From Hyphomicrobiaceae bacterium (GTDB lineage: Bacteria; Pseudomonadota; Alphaproteobacteria; Rhizobiales; Methyloligellaceae), in NCBI GenBank assembly GCA_028066055.1, contig JALCBY010000006.1:63200-127199 (forward strand): a DNA stretch of 64,000 bases, read 5' to 3'. The notes beneath the pieces are model-generated. The model was not told the origin of the DNA, did no database searches, and was given only the letters and a program-made list of their open reading frames with translations. Position numbers and translations under genes: made by a program. Of the stretch, positions 43,893 through 52,032 are shown piece after piece; position 1 is the stretch's first letter; the number at the start of each line of letters is the position of its first letter.

Positions 43893-45350
43893 ATGAACAA
43901 GATCGTCATTGGAACTGAAAAGCAGTCCGCCTTCAGCTACATCGACCGCAACGCAGAGCAGATCGCTTTGTTGTCGGACAATCTGTTCTGGTTCGGGGAG
44001 CCGAGCCTTCAGGAATATGAGTCCTCAGCGCTGCTCATCGAGGTTCTGGAAGCGGCCGGGTTCACGACCGAGAAAGGCCTATCCGGTTTCGACACCGCGT
44101 TCCTGGCGACCTGGGGTGAAGGCGGTCCGGTCATCGCTCTTCACGCGGAATATGACGGGTTGCCGGAAAACTCCCAACAGCCGGGAGTTCTGAAAAAGGA
44201 ACCGATTGTCGAAGGCGCTCCCGGTCATTGCGAGGGCCATCACGCCAACGCCACGGTCATGACCGCCAGTGCGCTCGCGCTCAAACACACCATGGAGCAA
44301 CACGGGCTCTCGGGCACGCTGAAGGTGGTCGGCGCTCCGGCGGAAGAACTGGCGCTGTCCCGGCCTTACTTTGTGAGGGACGGATATTTCAATGATGTGG
44401 ATCTCGCCTTCCACAATCACATCGGTATGGATTTCCACACGGAATATGATGTTGTCCAGATCGCCTGCATCGCGGCGGACTTCACATTTCTCGGCGAGAC
44501 GGCACATGCAGGGCTTGCGCCCTGGCGCGGGCGCGATGCGCTCGACGCGGTTGTGCTGATGGATGTGGGTCTCGCCCAGTTCCGCGAACATATGGAGCCT
44601 GAGTTGCGCGCCCACCGGGTGATCACCCATGGCGGCACGCAGCCGAACATCATTCCCGAAAAGGCGTCTGTCTGGTGGATGTTCCGCCATCCGGAGGCCG
44701 CCGGTGTCACATCTCTTTTCGAGCAGGCAAAAAACATCGCGGAGGGCGCCGCACTGATGACGAAGACGCGCCTGGAGGTCAATGTGCGCAGCGCGGTCTG
44801 GCCATTGCGCTGCAATCAGACAATGGCGGACGTCATGCAACGGAATATCGAAGCGATCGGGATGCCCCAATGGAGCGGGGAGGAACTGGCCTTTGCGCGC
44901 GAGGTGCAAAAGGCCGCAGGCCAACCCGCCGACGGGTTGCTGGAGAACGTAACGCCACTGACCGGACCGGGCCCGCTGATCGGCGCATCGAACGACTGCG
45001 GCGATATCTCCTGGAAGGTCCCCATGGGCCGTGTCTGGTTTCCAGGAACCGTACCCGGCGTTTCCTTTCACAACTGGACGGCTGGTATCCCTCTGACATC
45101 CAGCATCACCCATAAGGGAACCGTTGTCGGTGCAAAGGCGTTGGCAGGTGCAGCGCTCGACTTCTATATGGAACCAAAGCTGGTTGCAGATGCCAAAGAA
45201 ACATTCAAGAAAGAGCTGAACGGGATCACCTATGAGCCGATGCTGCCTGCCGACCAGCAACCGGACTGCACGGTCAATCAGGAGTTGATGGAGCGGTTCC
45301 GGGACCCCATGCGGGCGCACTATCTGGCTGAAAAGCCACGGTTTACATAA
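43893..45350 (+). CDS. M20 family amidohydrolase, AbgB-like
   Basis: A 485-residue M20D metallopeptidase-family protein, like p-aminobenzoyl-glutamate hydrolase subunit B. It has LHAEYDGLP (85-90), a metal region GAPGHCEGHHAN (108-119), GAPAEE (E151/E152, catalytic base) and HGGTQPNIIPEKAS in the lid. The usual GHGCGHN metal motif here reads GHCEGHH. The ATG at 43893 has GGAG 7 nt upstream. It is followed by a DadA-like oxidase 26 bp on. It probably hydrolyses an amide to release an amino acid. Confidence 0.85.
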   Translation: MNKIVIGTEKQSAFSYIDRNAEQIALLSDNLFWFGEPSLQEYESSALLIEVLEAAGFTTEKGLSGFDTAFLATWGEGGPVIALHAEYDGLPENSQQPGVLKKEPIVEGAPGHCEGHHANATVMTASALALKHTMEQHGLSGTLKVVGAPAEELALSRPYFVRDGYFNDVDLAFHNHIGMDFHTEYDVVQIACIAADFTFLGETAHAGLAPWRGRDALDAVVLMDVGLAQFREHMEPELRAHRVITHGGTQPNIIPEKASVWWMFRHPEAAGVTSLFEQAKNIAEGAALMTKTRLEVNVRSAVWPLRCNQTMADVMQRNIEAIGMPQWSGEELAFAREVQKAAGQPADGLLENVTPLTGPGPLIGASNDCGDISWKVPMGRVWFPGTVPGVSFHNWTAGIPLTSSITHKGTVVGAKALAGAALDFYMEPKLVADAKETFKKELNGITYEPMLPADQQPDCTVNQELMERFRDPMRAHYLAEKPRFT

Positions 45351-45376
45351 GTCATCAAGAGGAGAAACGACCAACC

Positions 45377-46636
45377 GTGACCGGAGACAACAAAAACAAT
45401 CCCGACGCGATCGTTGTCGGAGCAGGCGTCATCGGCATGTCGGTTGCCGTCGCCTTGCAAAACCGCGGCCTGAATGTGCTTGTCCTCGACCGCAAAGGCG
45501 TCGCCGCGGAAACGTCACGCGGCAATGCGGGAGCGCTGACATTTTCCAGCGTCGACCCTCACAACTCACCATCCGTCATTCGCAAAGTCCCCAAATGGTT
45601 CTTCGACCCGATGGGGCCCTTCTCGATTCCGGCACGATACGCAATACAGGCAACCCCTTGGTTGCTGCGTTTCGTGAGTGCCAGTCGCCCCTCACGCGTT
45701 GCCAGAACACGTGAGGCGCTTGCCGCCCTGATGGAGTATTGCCGCGACGATTTGCAGGATTTTTCGAAAATGGCAGGTACGCACAATCTCCTGCACAATG
45801 ACGGCGGGCTGGAGATTTACGACACCGAGGGGGAGTTCAATGCTGCCATTCGCAGCTGGGAACGCCGCCAGGATCTCGGAATGACGTTTGAGCCCGTCCG
45901 CGGTGCAAAAGCGATCTCCGATTACCAGCCGGGCCTTGATCCAAAATTTCAGTACGCGATTCATACCAAGATCTGGCAGGGTGTTTCCGACCCCCTCGAC
46001 TATGTCGAAGCATTGGGCGAGACGTTCCGGGCTCGCGGCGGTGACATTGAAATTTGCGGCGTCGATGCGCTCGAAAACCGCCCTGAGGGATGCCAGGTGA
46101 AGCTTGGCGATGGGCGAACCTTGTCCACAAAGAACGCGATTATCTGCGCCGGCGCATGGTCGCATACACTCGCCCAAAAGCTCGGCGACAAGATCCCGCT
46201 CGAAGCAGAGCGTGGATACAACACCACGCTGCCACCCGCCGCCCTCGATCTGAAACGCGCAGTGACGTTTGCCAGCCATGCGTTTTTCATGACCCGGCTT
46301 ACCAGCGGCATCCGCATCGGAGGGGCCGTGGAACTCGGCGGCCTCACTCTTCCGCCGAACTTCACGCGCGCCGACGCACTTCTGGCCAAAGCCAAATCTT
46401 TCTTTCCGGATCTCAAGACAGAGGATGGCAAACAATGGATGGGGCATCGGCCTTGCCTACCTGACAACCTACCCGTCATCGGCAAGTCGCCAAACGCGCA
46501 AAACATCATCTACGCGTTCGGACACGGACATTATGGGCTCACCCAGTCGGCGGGCACCGGGAAGCTTGTCGCCGCACTGGTGTTTGATGAAACACCGCCG
46601 ATCGACATGGCGCCATATCGTCCGGACCGGTTCTGA
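45377..46636 (+). CDS. FAD-dependent D-amino acid dehydrogenase-like oxidoreductase (DadA family)
   Basis: A 419-residue DAO-family flavoenzyme. The dinucleotide motif VVGAGVIGMSVAVALQNRG opens the protein, followed by SRGNAGALTFSSVDPHNSP (DadA-type FAD contact), and the C-terminal FAD motif YAFGHGHYGLTQSAGTGKLV. GTG start at 45377 with AGAGGAGA upstream. It oxidises an amino acid to an imino/keto acid, electrons probably going to the respiratory chain. It is co-transcribed with the M20 hydrolase. Confidence 0.88.
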   Translation: MTGDNKNNPDAIVVGAGVIGMSVAVALQNRGLNVLVLDRKGVAAETSRGNAGALTFSSVDPHNSPSVIRKVPKWFFDPMGPFSIPARYAIQATPWLLRFVSASRPSRVARTREALAALMEYCRDDLQDFSKMAGTHNLLHNDGGLEIYDTEGEFNAAIRSWERRQDLGMTFEPVRGAKAISDYQPGLDPKFQYAIHTKIWQGVSDPLDYVEALGETFRARGGDIEICGVDALENRPEGCQVKLGDGRTLSTKNAIICAGAWSHTLAQKLGDKIPLEAERGYNTTLPPAALDLKRAVTFASHAFFMTRLTSGIRIGGAVELGGLTLPPNFTRADALLAKAKSFFPDLKTEDGKQWMGHRPCLPDNLPVIGKSPNAQNIIYAFGHGHYGLTQSAGTGKLVAALVFDETPPIDMAPYRPDRF

Positions 46637-46680
46637 TCCCACAGGCGTGCGGAACGGTCTTCGCGTCTATCCACGAATCA

Positions 46681-46706
46681 GAACTCTGTTTATAGTTCCG
46701 CGAACT
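46681..46706. promoter_or_regulatory. Three GAACT/AGTTC half-sites upstream of DUF5993-dsbB
   Basis: GAACT-N8-AGTTC-CGC-GAACT lies 32 bp before the DUF5993 start. Alternating orientation gives two nested inverted repeats. The spacing does not fit a LexA box. A regulator site is possible, but none is known to me. Confidence 0.3.
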
Positions 46707-46737
46707 TCGATGATTTCTTGACCTAGGCAGTCGACCC

Positions 46738-46953
46738 ATGATGTTCGCCGTGTTTGTTGTGCTGTCATGCGCCCTCATCTTGGGATACATGGGCCGGCGC
46801 GCCCTATCGCTCGCCTCCATGTTCATTTGTTTCGTTCTCGCCGTCTGGTTGTTCCTATGGGAAATCTACAGTCCGGAATACGGGTTCCGCATGCCCTGGA
46901 TTCAAGTCGAGCATATTCCAACTCCACACAACACAGACAACGGCAAGGTCTGA
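46738..46953 (+). CDS. DUF5993 family small membrane protein
   Basis: A 71-residue protein with two membrane helices (about 2-17 and 25-44) followed by a polar tail. It fits DUF5993, a family repeatedly seen directly upstream of dsbB-type genes. It ends 3 bp before the dsbB-like gene, which suggests co-translation and a shared role in envelope thiol oxidation (inference). Confidence 0.75.
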   Translation: MMFAVFVVLSCALILGYMGRRALSLASMFICFVLAVWLFLWEIYSPEYGFRMPWIQVEHIPTPHNTDNGKV

Positions 46954-46956
46954 GCG

Positions 46957-47550
46957 ATGACCACGGTTACGGACAGTCCCGGCATGGTCCGCACGATGGC
47001 ATGGATGAACTACGCGTTTCTCCTTGCCATGATGGCGGTCATTGCCGGCATTCTGACCGCGGCCATGACGATGCAGTATGGTTATGGTGAACTGCCCTGC
47101 CCGTTGTGCCTGCTGCAGCGCGTTGCACTCTTCGGCGTGTGTTTAGGCATCATTCAGAGCTTCCGCCACGGCTTCTCCTATCAGAACACGGGCGTCAGTC
47201 TGGTTTTCACGATCTTCCTGTTGATCGTCTCGGTACGCCAGACGCTCCTCGACATCTATCCACGGCCGGGCCACGAATATATCGGCACGGAGGTTTTCGG
47301 CATTCACATGCCAGTCTGGTCGATCGTCATCGCCGTCTGCATCCTGACGGCCTATGCGCTGAAACTCACAGCACTTGGCAGCAACGATCATCTCTCAGAC
47401 GTACAACCGGCACAGTATCCGGTGCTTTCGAAGATCGCCGGACTGGTCGGCCTGTATGTGGTCGTCATCGCGGTGATCAACACGGTATCGGTGTTTGTGC
47501 AATGCGGATTGAACCAGTGTCACACCTTCAATTATCAACTTCTGCAATAG
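46957..47550 (+). CDS. DsbB-like disulfide bond formation protein, five-helix variant
   Basis: A 197-residue integral membrane quinone reductase-like protein. The active CPLC pair is C48/C51 after helix 1, with the neighbouring LLQR arginine conserved (quinone site). Helices lie at about 16-38, 53-70, 78-97, 118-138 and 158-182. The loop where DsbB carries its second Cys pair (about 100-117) has none; instead C183 and C188 follow the extra fifth helix, which would put them on the periplasmic side. It probably reoxidises a DsbA partner; none is in the window apart from the unrelated thioredoxin-fold protein at 2907. Confidence 0.85.
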   Translation: MTTVTDSPGMVRTMAWMNYAFLLAMMAVIAGILTAAMTMQYGYGELPCPLCLLQRVALFGVCLGIIQSFRHGFSYQNTGVSLVFTIFLLIVSVRQTLLDIYPRPGHEYIGTEVFGIHMPVWSIVIAVCILTAYALKLTALGSNDHLSDVQPAQYPVLSKIAGLVGLYVVVIAVINTVSVFVQCGLNQCHTFNYQLLQ

Positions 47551-47569
47551 TTGGGGCCAATTGGCCCAA
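47551..47569. other. Near-palindrome between dsbB-like and hdeD genes
   Basis: TTGGGGCC-AATT-GGCCCAA forms a 7-bp stem with one bulged G directly after the dsbB stop. There is no T-run. It may be a weak mRNA hairpin. Confidence 0.35.
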
Positions 47570-47613
47570 GGGTGTAAGAGGCAGAACGAACACAAAGCAT
47601 CAGGAGGCTCTCC

Positions 47614-48183
47614 ATGGCTAAAACAGCAGAAGATATCGCCAAGGCGATTCACGAAAACCGCGGATGGTTCATCGCCATTGGCGTGGTACTGATCGTCGTT
47701 GGCACGGCCGCGATCCTGTTCCCCTTCCTCTCAGCCTTGTCCACGGAATTGTTTGTAGGGTGGCTGCTCGTTATCGGCGGCATTGTGCAGATCGTTCATG
47801 CTTTCCGCGCCAAGGAATGGAGCGGGTTTCTGTGGGAACTTTTGATCGGCGGACTTGAACTCGCGGCAGGCGTCATCCTGTTGGCCTACCCGCTCGCGGG
47901 CCTTGTCACGCTGACCGTGTTCCTTGCCGTGTTGTTCATCGTTGAAGGTGCCTTCCGCGCCGCGCTCGCCTTCAAGATCAAACCCCAGGCGGGATGGGGC
48001 TGGGTTCTGTTCGGCGGCATACTTTCCGGCATTGTCGGCGTCATGATCTGGGCAAAGCTGCCGAGTTCAGCACTTTGGGCTATCGGACTGCTTGTCGGCA
48101 TCAACATCGCCATGGCCGGCTGGACCCTCGTTATGCTCGCCATGTCGTCCGGCAATGCTCCAGCCGAGAAGAAGACCAGCTAG
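47614..48183 (+). CDS. HdeD family membrane protein (DUF308)
   Basis: A 189-residue protein with six predicted membrane helices, beginning ENRGWFIAIGVVLIVVGTAA as in HdeD. In E. coli HdeD contributes to acid resistance at high cell density; here the role is inferred only by family. AGGAGG precedes the ATG. It is convergent with the sarcosine oxidase operon, with 10 bp between stops. Confidence 0.88.
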   Translation: MAKTAEDIAKAIHENRGWFIAIGVVLIVVGTAAILFPFLSALSTELFVGWLLVIGGIVQIVHAFRAKEWSGFLWELLIGGLELAAGVILLAYPLAGLVTLTVFLAVLFIVEGAFRAALAFKIKPQAGWGWVLFGGILSGIVGVMIWAKLPSSALWAIGLLVGINIAMAGWTLVMLAMSSGNAPAEKKTS

Positions 48184-48193
48184 GGCATCGGGG

Positions 48194-48754
48194 TCAACGC
48201 AGCCAGGCGACGAACGAACCGGCATAGCTGCGCGGCACCGAAACGTTATAGACGGCCGCACTCTTGTGCATGTGGCGAAGCACGAGCGCCGGTATATGTT
48301 CAATAAGGGTGTGGCTGCCCCACGCGTCGGGCCTTTCCGGATCATGCAGATCGAGCGACGTGCCTCGCGCCAGCACGTCGGCGGCGCGCGGTCCGGAAAG
48401 ACGGATGACGAACCGCCCGTCGGTCTGCTCGAAGACTGACGCGTGATCTTTGACCACCTTTTCGAGCGCGCCTAGGTTCTTGGCCGAGGAACGCCCCCGC
48501 GCCAAAACCCAATACTCACGCGGACCGACGGCGCAGATGAAAATACCGCCCTGCTCTGCGCTCTCGAGCGGTGCAAGGGGCTTTTTCCGTTTCAGGAACC
48601 GAGCAACGACCCTGGCCAGTTCACCCGACTTGCCGTTTCGCGCGAAGAGTTGAAGCTGGAGCGCATCCTCCAACTCTTCAATCCGCACGCCATCGGTTCT
48701 TGCAGGTGCGCCCATAGGCAGAAGACCGGCAAGCGCGCTTCTCCTCTCAATCAT
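48194..48754 (-). CDS. soxG: Sarcosine oxidase gamma subunit
   Basis: A 186-residue subunit of heterotetrameric sarcosine oxidase. It starts MIERRSALAGLLP and carries GPREYWVLA and FVIRLSGPRAADVLARGTSLDLH, typical of SoxG, which resembles a GcvT-like domain. The ATG at 48754 lies one base after the soxA stop; an extension to 48790 would overlap soxA. Last gene of a six-gene minus-strand operon. Confidence 0.9.
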   Translation of the reverse strand: MIERRSALAGLLPMGAPARTDGVRIEELEDALQLQLFARNGKSGELARVVARFLKRKKPLAPLESAEQGGIFICAVGPREYWVLARGRSSAKNLGALEKVVKDHASVFEQTDGRFVIRLSGPRAADVLARGTSLDLHDPERPDAWGSHTLIEHIPALVLRHMHKSAAVYNVSVPRSYAGSFVAWLR

Positions 48755-48755
48755 C

Positions 48756-51743
48756 TCAACCACGCATGCGCTCCCCGTCCGGATCGACAAACACCGGTCC
48801 CGTTACCTCGGCCTCGACCTGCTCATTGTGCAGCGGCGATGCCACATACACGCGCTCACCCGTTCGGCTGCGCCCGTCTTGAAGCAGGGCAAGGCCGATG
48901 AAGTGGTCGCAGGCCGGGCTATAAACCGATGTCGTAACGTGCCCCTGAGACACATCCGGTCCGATCGTGCCCGGTTCGGTCACAAGATGCGCACCCATTC
49001 TGAACGTATCGCTATTCGTGATCGGCTTTAGTCCAACGAGTTGCGAACGCCCCGCCCCGGTCAATCCACTGCGCTGTGACAACCATCGGCCTATATAGTC
49101 CTTGCGCTGCGACATCATCCGGCCCAAACCAAGATCATCCGCCGTCGTTCTGCCATCGAGTTCCGGCCCCGCCACGTGGCCCTTCTCGGTGCGCATGACC
49201 GTCATCGCCTCTGTGCCATAGGCGGAAATCCCATCCTCGGCTCCCGCCTCCATGATCGCCTCCCAGACGCCCAGACCGCAGTCGGCGGGGGTGTAAATTT
49301 CGTAGGCGAGTTCGCCTGAGAAACTGATGCGGAGCACGCGTACAAACGCATCGCCAATTCTGGCATCCGCCACGGACTGGAGCGGGAACGCCTCGTTGGA
49401 AAGATCGATGCCGTCGACGACGCGGGACAGAACGTCCCGCGCCTTCGGCCCAGCGACGGCCATTGCGGCCCAGACCTCGGTCACCGAGCAGAACTGCACA
49501 TCCAGATCTGGCCAATGCACCTGATGGCAGAACTCCATATGCTGCATCACACCGCTCGCATTGGCTGTCGTCACGGTGATGAAATAGTGATCGTCGGCGA
49601 GCCGGGTCACCGTGCCATCGTCGAATACCATCCCGTCCTCGCGCAGCATCACGCCGTAGCGTGCGCGGCCTGTTTTCATTTTCGAGAAACTGTTGATATA
49701 GAGCCGGTCGAGAAACTGGCCTGAGTCCGGTCCTTTCAGTTCGATCTTCCCAAGCGTTGACACATCGACCATGCCGACCGCAGAGCGCGCGTTGAGCACT
49801 TCGCGTTTGACCGCCGCCGCGAAATCCTCTCCTTCACGCGGATAGTAGTAAGGCCTGAGCCACAACCCCGCCTCGGTGAAAACCGCGCCATTCTTTTCGT
49901 GCCACTGGTGCATGGCGCTATGCCGGGTGGCGCGAAACTCTGCGCCCTGCCGTTGCCCGGCAAGGGTACCCAGTGCTGCTGGCGTATAGAGCGGTCGGTA
50001 TGTTGTCGTGCCCGTCTCGGCAATCGGCGTCCCCCGCAACTCGGAGAGCACACCGATGGCATTCACGTTGGACAGTTTGCCCTGGTCGGTTGCCATGCCG
50101 AGGGTCGTGTAGCGCTTTGCATGCTCCGCATGCCCGAAACCTTCCCGGTCCGCCAGTTCGAGATCCGCAATGGTCACGTCGTTCTGGAAATCCACGAATG
50201 AGGCGCTTGCCTTCGAGATCGTATCCGGCAACCTCCAAAGCGGTTGGATTCGATATTCCGGCAGTTTTTCGGTCTTGGGCGCAGCCGGTTTCCGCGCTTT
50301 TCTGCTGCAGGCGCTGGCTGCGGCTACCCCGGCGGCAACGCCCTCCTGCAAACATTTCTGCAATTCGAATGTTCCCGCCGCTCCACCCACCATATGGACG
50401 CCGTTTTCCACTTTGGCCATGGCGAAGGCGGAGATCGCCGAGTCCCACTTTGGCCGCGCGCCGCAATGGGACAGGAGGTGGATCGTCGGGTTCCAACCGC
50501 CAGATGTACAGATCAGATCACACGGAAGTTCCGAGCGGATATGATCCGGCTCCGAGATATCGGCAAGGCGGGCGGATGAAACATGCAGCTTCCCACACGT
50601 CTGCGTCACGCATTGCCCGTAACGCACTTCGGTTTCGCCCGGAAGCAGGGCGTGTCCCGTGACATCTTTCTCTCTTCGGCTATCGATAAGCGTCACATCC
50701 GCTCCGGCGCGCGCAAGATCGCGCGCTGTCAGATAGGAATCGTCATTGTTCGTCGCCACGACCACCTTGCGACCCGGCAGCACGCCATATTGGTTGACAT
50801 AGTGACGAGCCGAACCGGCAAGCATGATCCCGGGCCGGTCATTGTCCCCGAACACCAGCGGGCGCTCGATTGCGCCCGTCGCACAGACGAACTGCCGTGT
50901 CTGGATGGTCCAACGCCGCTGCCGGAGATCGCCTGAACTGTCATTGCCGAGATGATCGCCAACTCGTTCGACGGCGCCGAAGGTCAGCCCGTCATAGCGT
51001 CCGAACACGGACGTGCGCAGCAGCATCTGGACATTTTCCAACCCGTCCAGTTCGTCGCAGATACCTTGCGCCCAGGCGGCACTGTCCCGTCCATCGACTT
51101 CGATTGCCTCTCCTGCAAGGTGGCCGCCGGGAACCGCACGTTCATCCGCCAGCACGACCCGTGCGCCGGCCCGCGCCGCCGCCTGAGCCGCCATCAGCCC
51201 CGCCGGACCGGCACCGACAACGAGCACATCGCAGTGCGCGTACGAATGCTCGTAAACATCCGGGTCGGGCTGGTCGGCGATAGTTCCAAGTCCCGCCGCA
51301 CGTCGTATCGCCGGTTCATAGAGGCGATACCAGAAACTCCGCGGCCACATGAAGGTCTTGTAGTAGAAGCCTGCCGGAAAGAACGGCTTCAGCAGTGAAT
51401 TGACCGCCATCAGATCGAACGAGAGCGACGGCCAGCGGTTCTGGCTGCGCGCGACGAGCCCGTCATGGAGCTCGACCATAGTCGCCGGGACATTCGGCTC
51501 CGTGCGCCCGCCTTCGCCCGTTGTGACCAGTGCGTTGGGTTCCTCGCTCCCGCTCGTGGTGATGCCGCGCGGGCGATGATACTTGAAGCTGCGGCCCGTC
51601 AGGTGGACGCCGTTCGCAATCAGGCCCGACGCGAGCGTATCGCCCGGGTGTCCCTCATAGCTTCGTCCATCGAAGGAGAACCGGACGGTTTTGGAGCGGT
51701 CAATGCGACCTCCAGACGGCAGCCTGTGCGATTGCCCGCTCAT
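48756..51743 (-). CDS. soxA: Sarcosine oxidase alpha subunit
   Basis: A 995-residue subunit, the normal SoxA length. An N-terminal 2Fe-2S-ferredoxin-like fold without cluster cysteines (FSFDGRSYEGHPGDTLASGL) is followed by an NAD/FAD-binding core (VLVVGAGPAGLMAAQAAARAG) and a C-terminal GcvT-like folate domain (about 600-990; TLGKIELKGPDSGQFLDRLY). It passes the methyl-derived one-carbon unit to tetrahydrofolate as methylene-THF. The ATG overlaps soxD's stop by 4 bp. Confidence 0.95.
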   Translation of the reverse strand: MSGQSHRLPSGGRIDRSKTVRFSFDGRSYEGHPGDTLASGLIANGVHLTGRSFKYHRPRGITTSGSEEPNALVTTGEGGRTEPNVPATMVELHDGLVARSQNRWPSLSFDLMAVNSLLKPFFPAGFYYKTFMWPRSFWYRLYEPAIRRAAGLGTIADQPDPDVYEHSYAHCDVLVVGAGPAGLMAAQAAARAGARVVLADERAVPGGHLAGEAIEVDGRDSAAWAQGICDELDGLENVQMLLRTSVFGRYDGLTFGAVERVGDHLGNDSSGDLRQRRWTIQTRQFVCATGAIERPLVFGDNDRPGIMLAGSARHYVNQYGVLPGRKVVVATNNDDSYLTARDLARAGADVTLIDSRREKDVTGHALLPGETEVRYGQCVTQTCGKLHVSSARLADISEPDHIRSELPCDLICTSGGWNPTIHLLSHCGARPKWDSAISAFAMAKVENGVHMVGGAAGTFELQKCLQEGVAAGVAAASACSRKARKPAAPKTEKLPEYRIQPLWRLPDTISKASASFVDFQNDVTIADLELADREGFGHAEHAKRYTTLGMATDQGKLSNVNAIGVLSELRGTPIAETGTTTYRPLYTPAALGTLAGQRQGAEFRATRHSAMHQWHEKNGAVFTEAGLWLRPYYYPREGEDFAAAVKREVLNARSAVGMVDVSTLGKIELKGPDSGQFLDRLYINSFSKMKTGRARYGVMLREDGMVFDDGTVTRLADDHYFITVTTANASGVMQHMEFCHQVHWPDLDVQFCSVTEVWAAMAVAGPKARDVLSRVVDGIDLSNEAFPLQSVADARIGDAFVRVLRISFSGELAYEIYTPADCGLGVWEAIMEAGAEDGISAYGTEAMTVMRTEKGHVAGPELDGRTTADDLGLGRMMSQRKDYIGRWLSQRSGLTGAGRSQLVGLKPITNSDTFRMGAHLVTEPGTIGPDVSQGHVTTSVYSPACDHFIGLALLQDGRSRTGERVYVASPLHNEQVEAEVTGPVFVDPDGERMRG

Positions 51744-52018
51744 CGTTGGTTGCTCCGCAGTTGCGGGACGGCGAATTCGGACTTGATGATTTCGTGAGTC
51801 CTCGTATCTCGCGTGACGATTAGCCAGCACCGGCAACCTCCCACATGCTGCCAATATTCCTTGTGACGCCCGGCAACATTGTCGTGCAGAAAGGCATAGT
51901 CGACCCACGCCTCCATATTCTCCTGCTTTTTGCCCTCAGGGCGCTTCTTCGTCGCGTCGCCGCCATACTCGAACTCATCGAGAGGCCTTGAACCGCACCA
52001 CGGACAGGGAATCTGCAT
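51740..52018 (-). CDS. soxD: Sarcosine oxidase delta subunit
   Basis: A 92-residue zinc subunit. IPCPWCGSRPLDEFEYGGDA carries the first cysteine pair (C5, C8), and VGGCRCWL the second. AWVDYAFLHDNVAGRHKEYW is diagnostic of SoxD. It lies 14 bp after soxB and overlaps soxA by 4 bp. Confidence 0.95.
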   Translation of the reverse strand: MQIPCPWCGSRPLDEFEYGGDATKKRPEGKKQENMEAWVDYAFLHDNVAGRHKEYWQHVGGCRCWLIVTRDTRTHEIIKSEFAVPQLRSNQR

Positions 52019-52032
52019 GACGCGCCTCGCCC

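Noticed and set aside
44079-45374. 431-codon minus-strand frame opposite the M20 gene
   Set aside because: Antisense shadow; the plus-strand product has the catalytic motifs.
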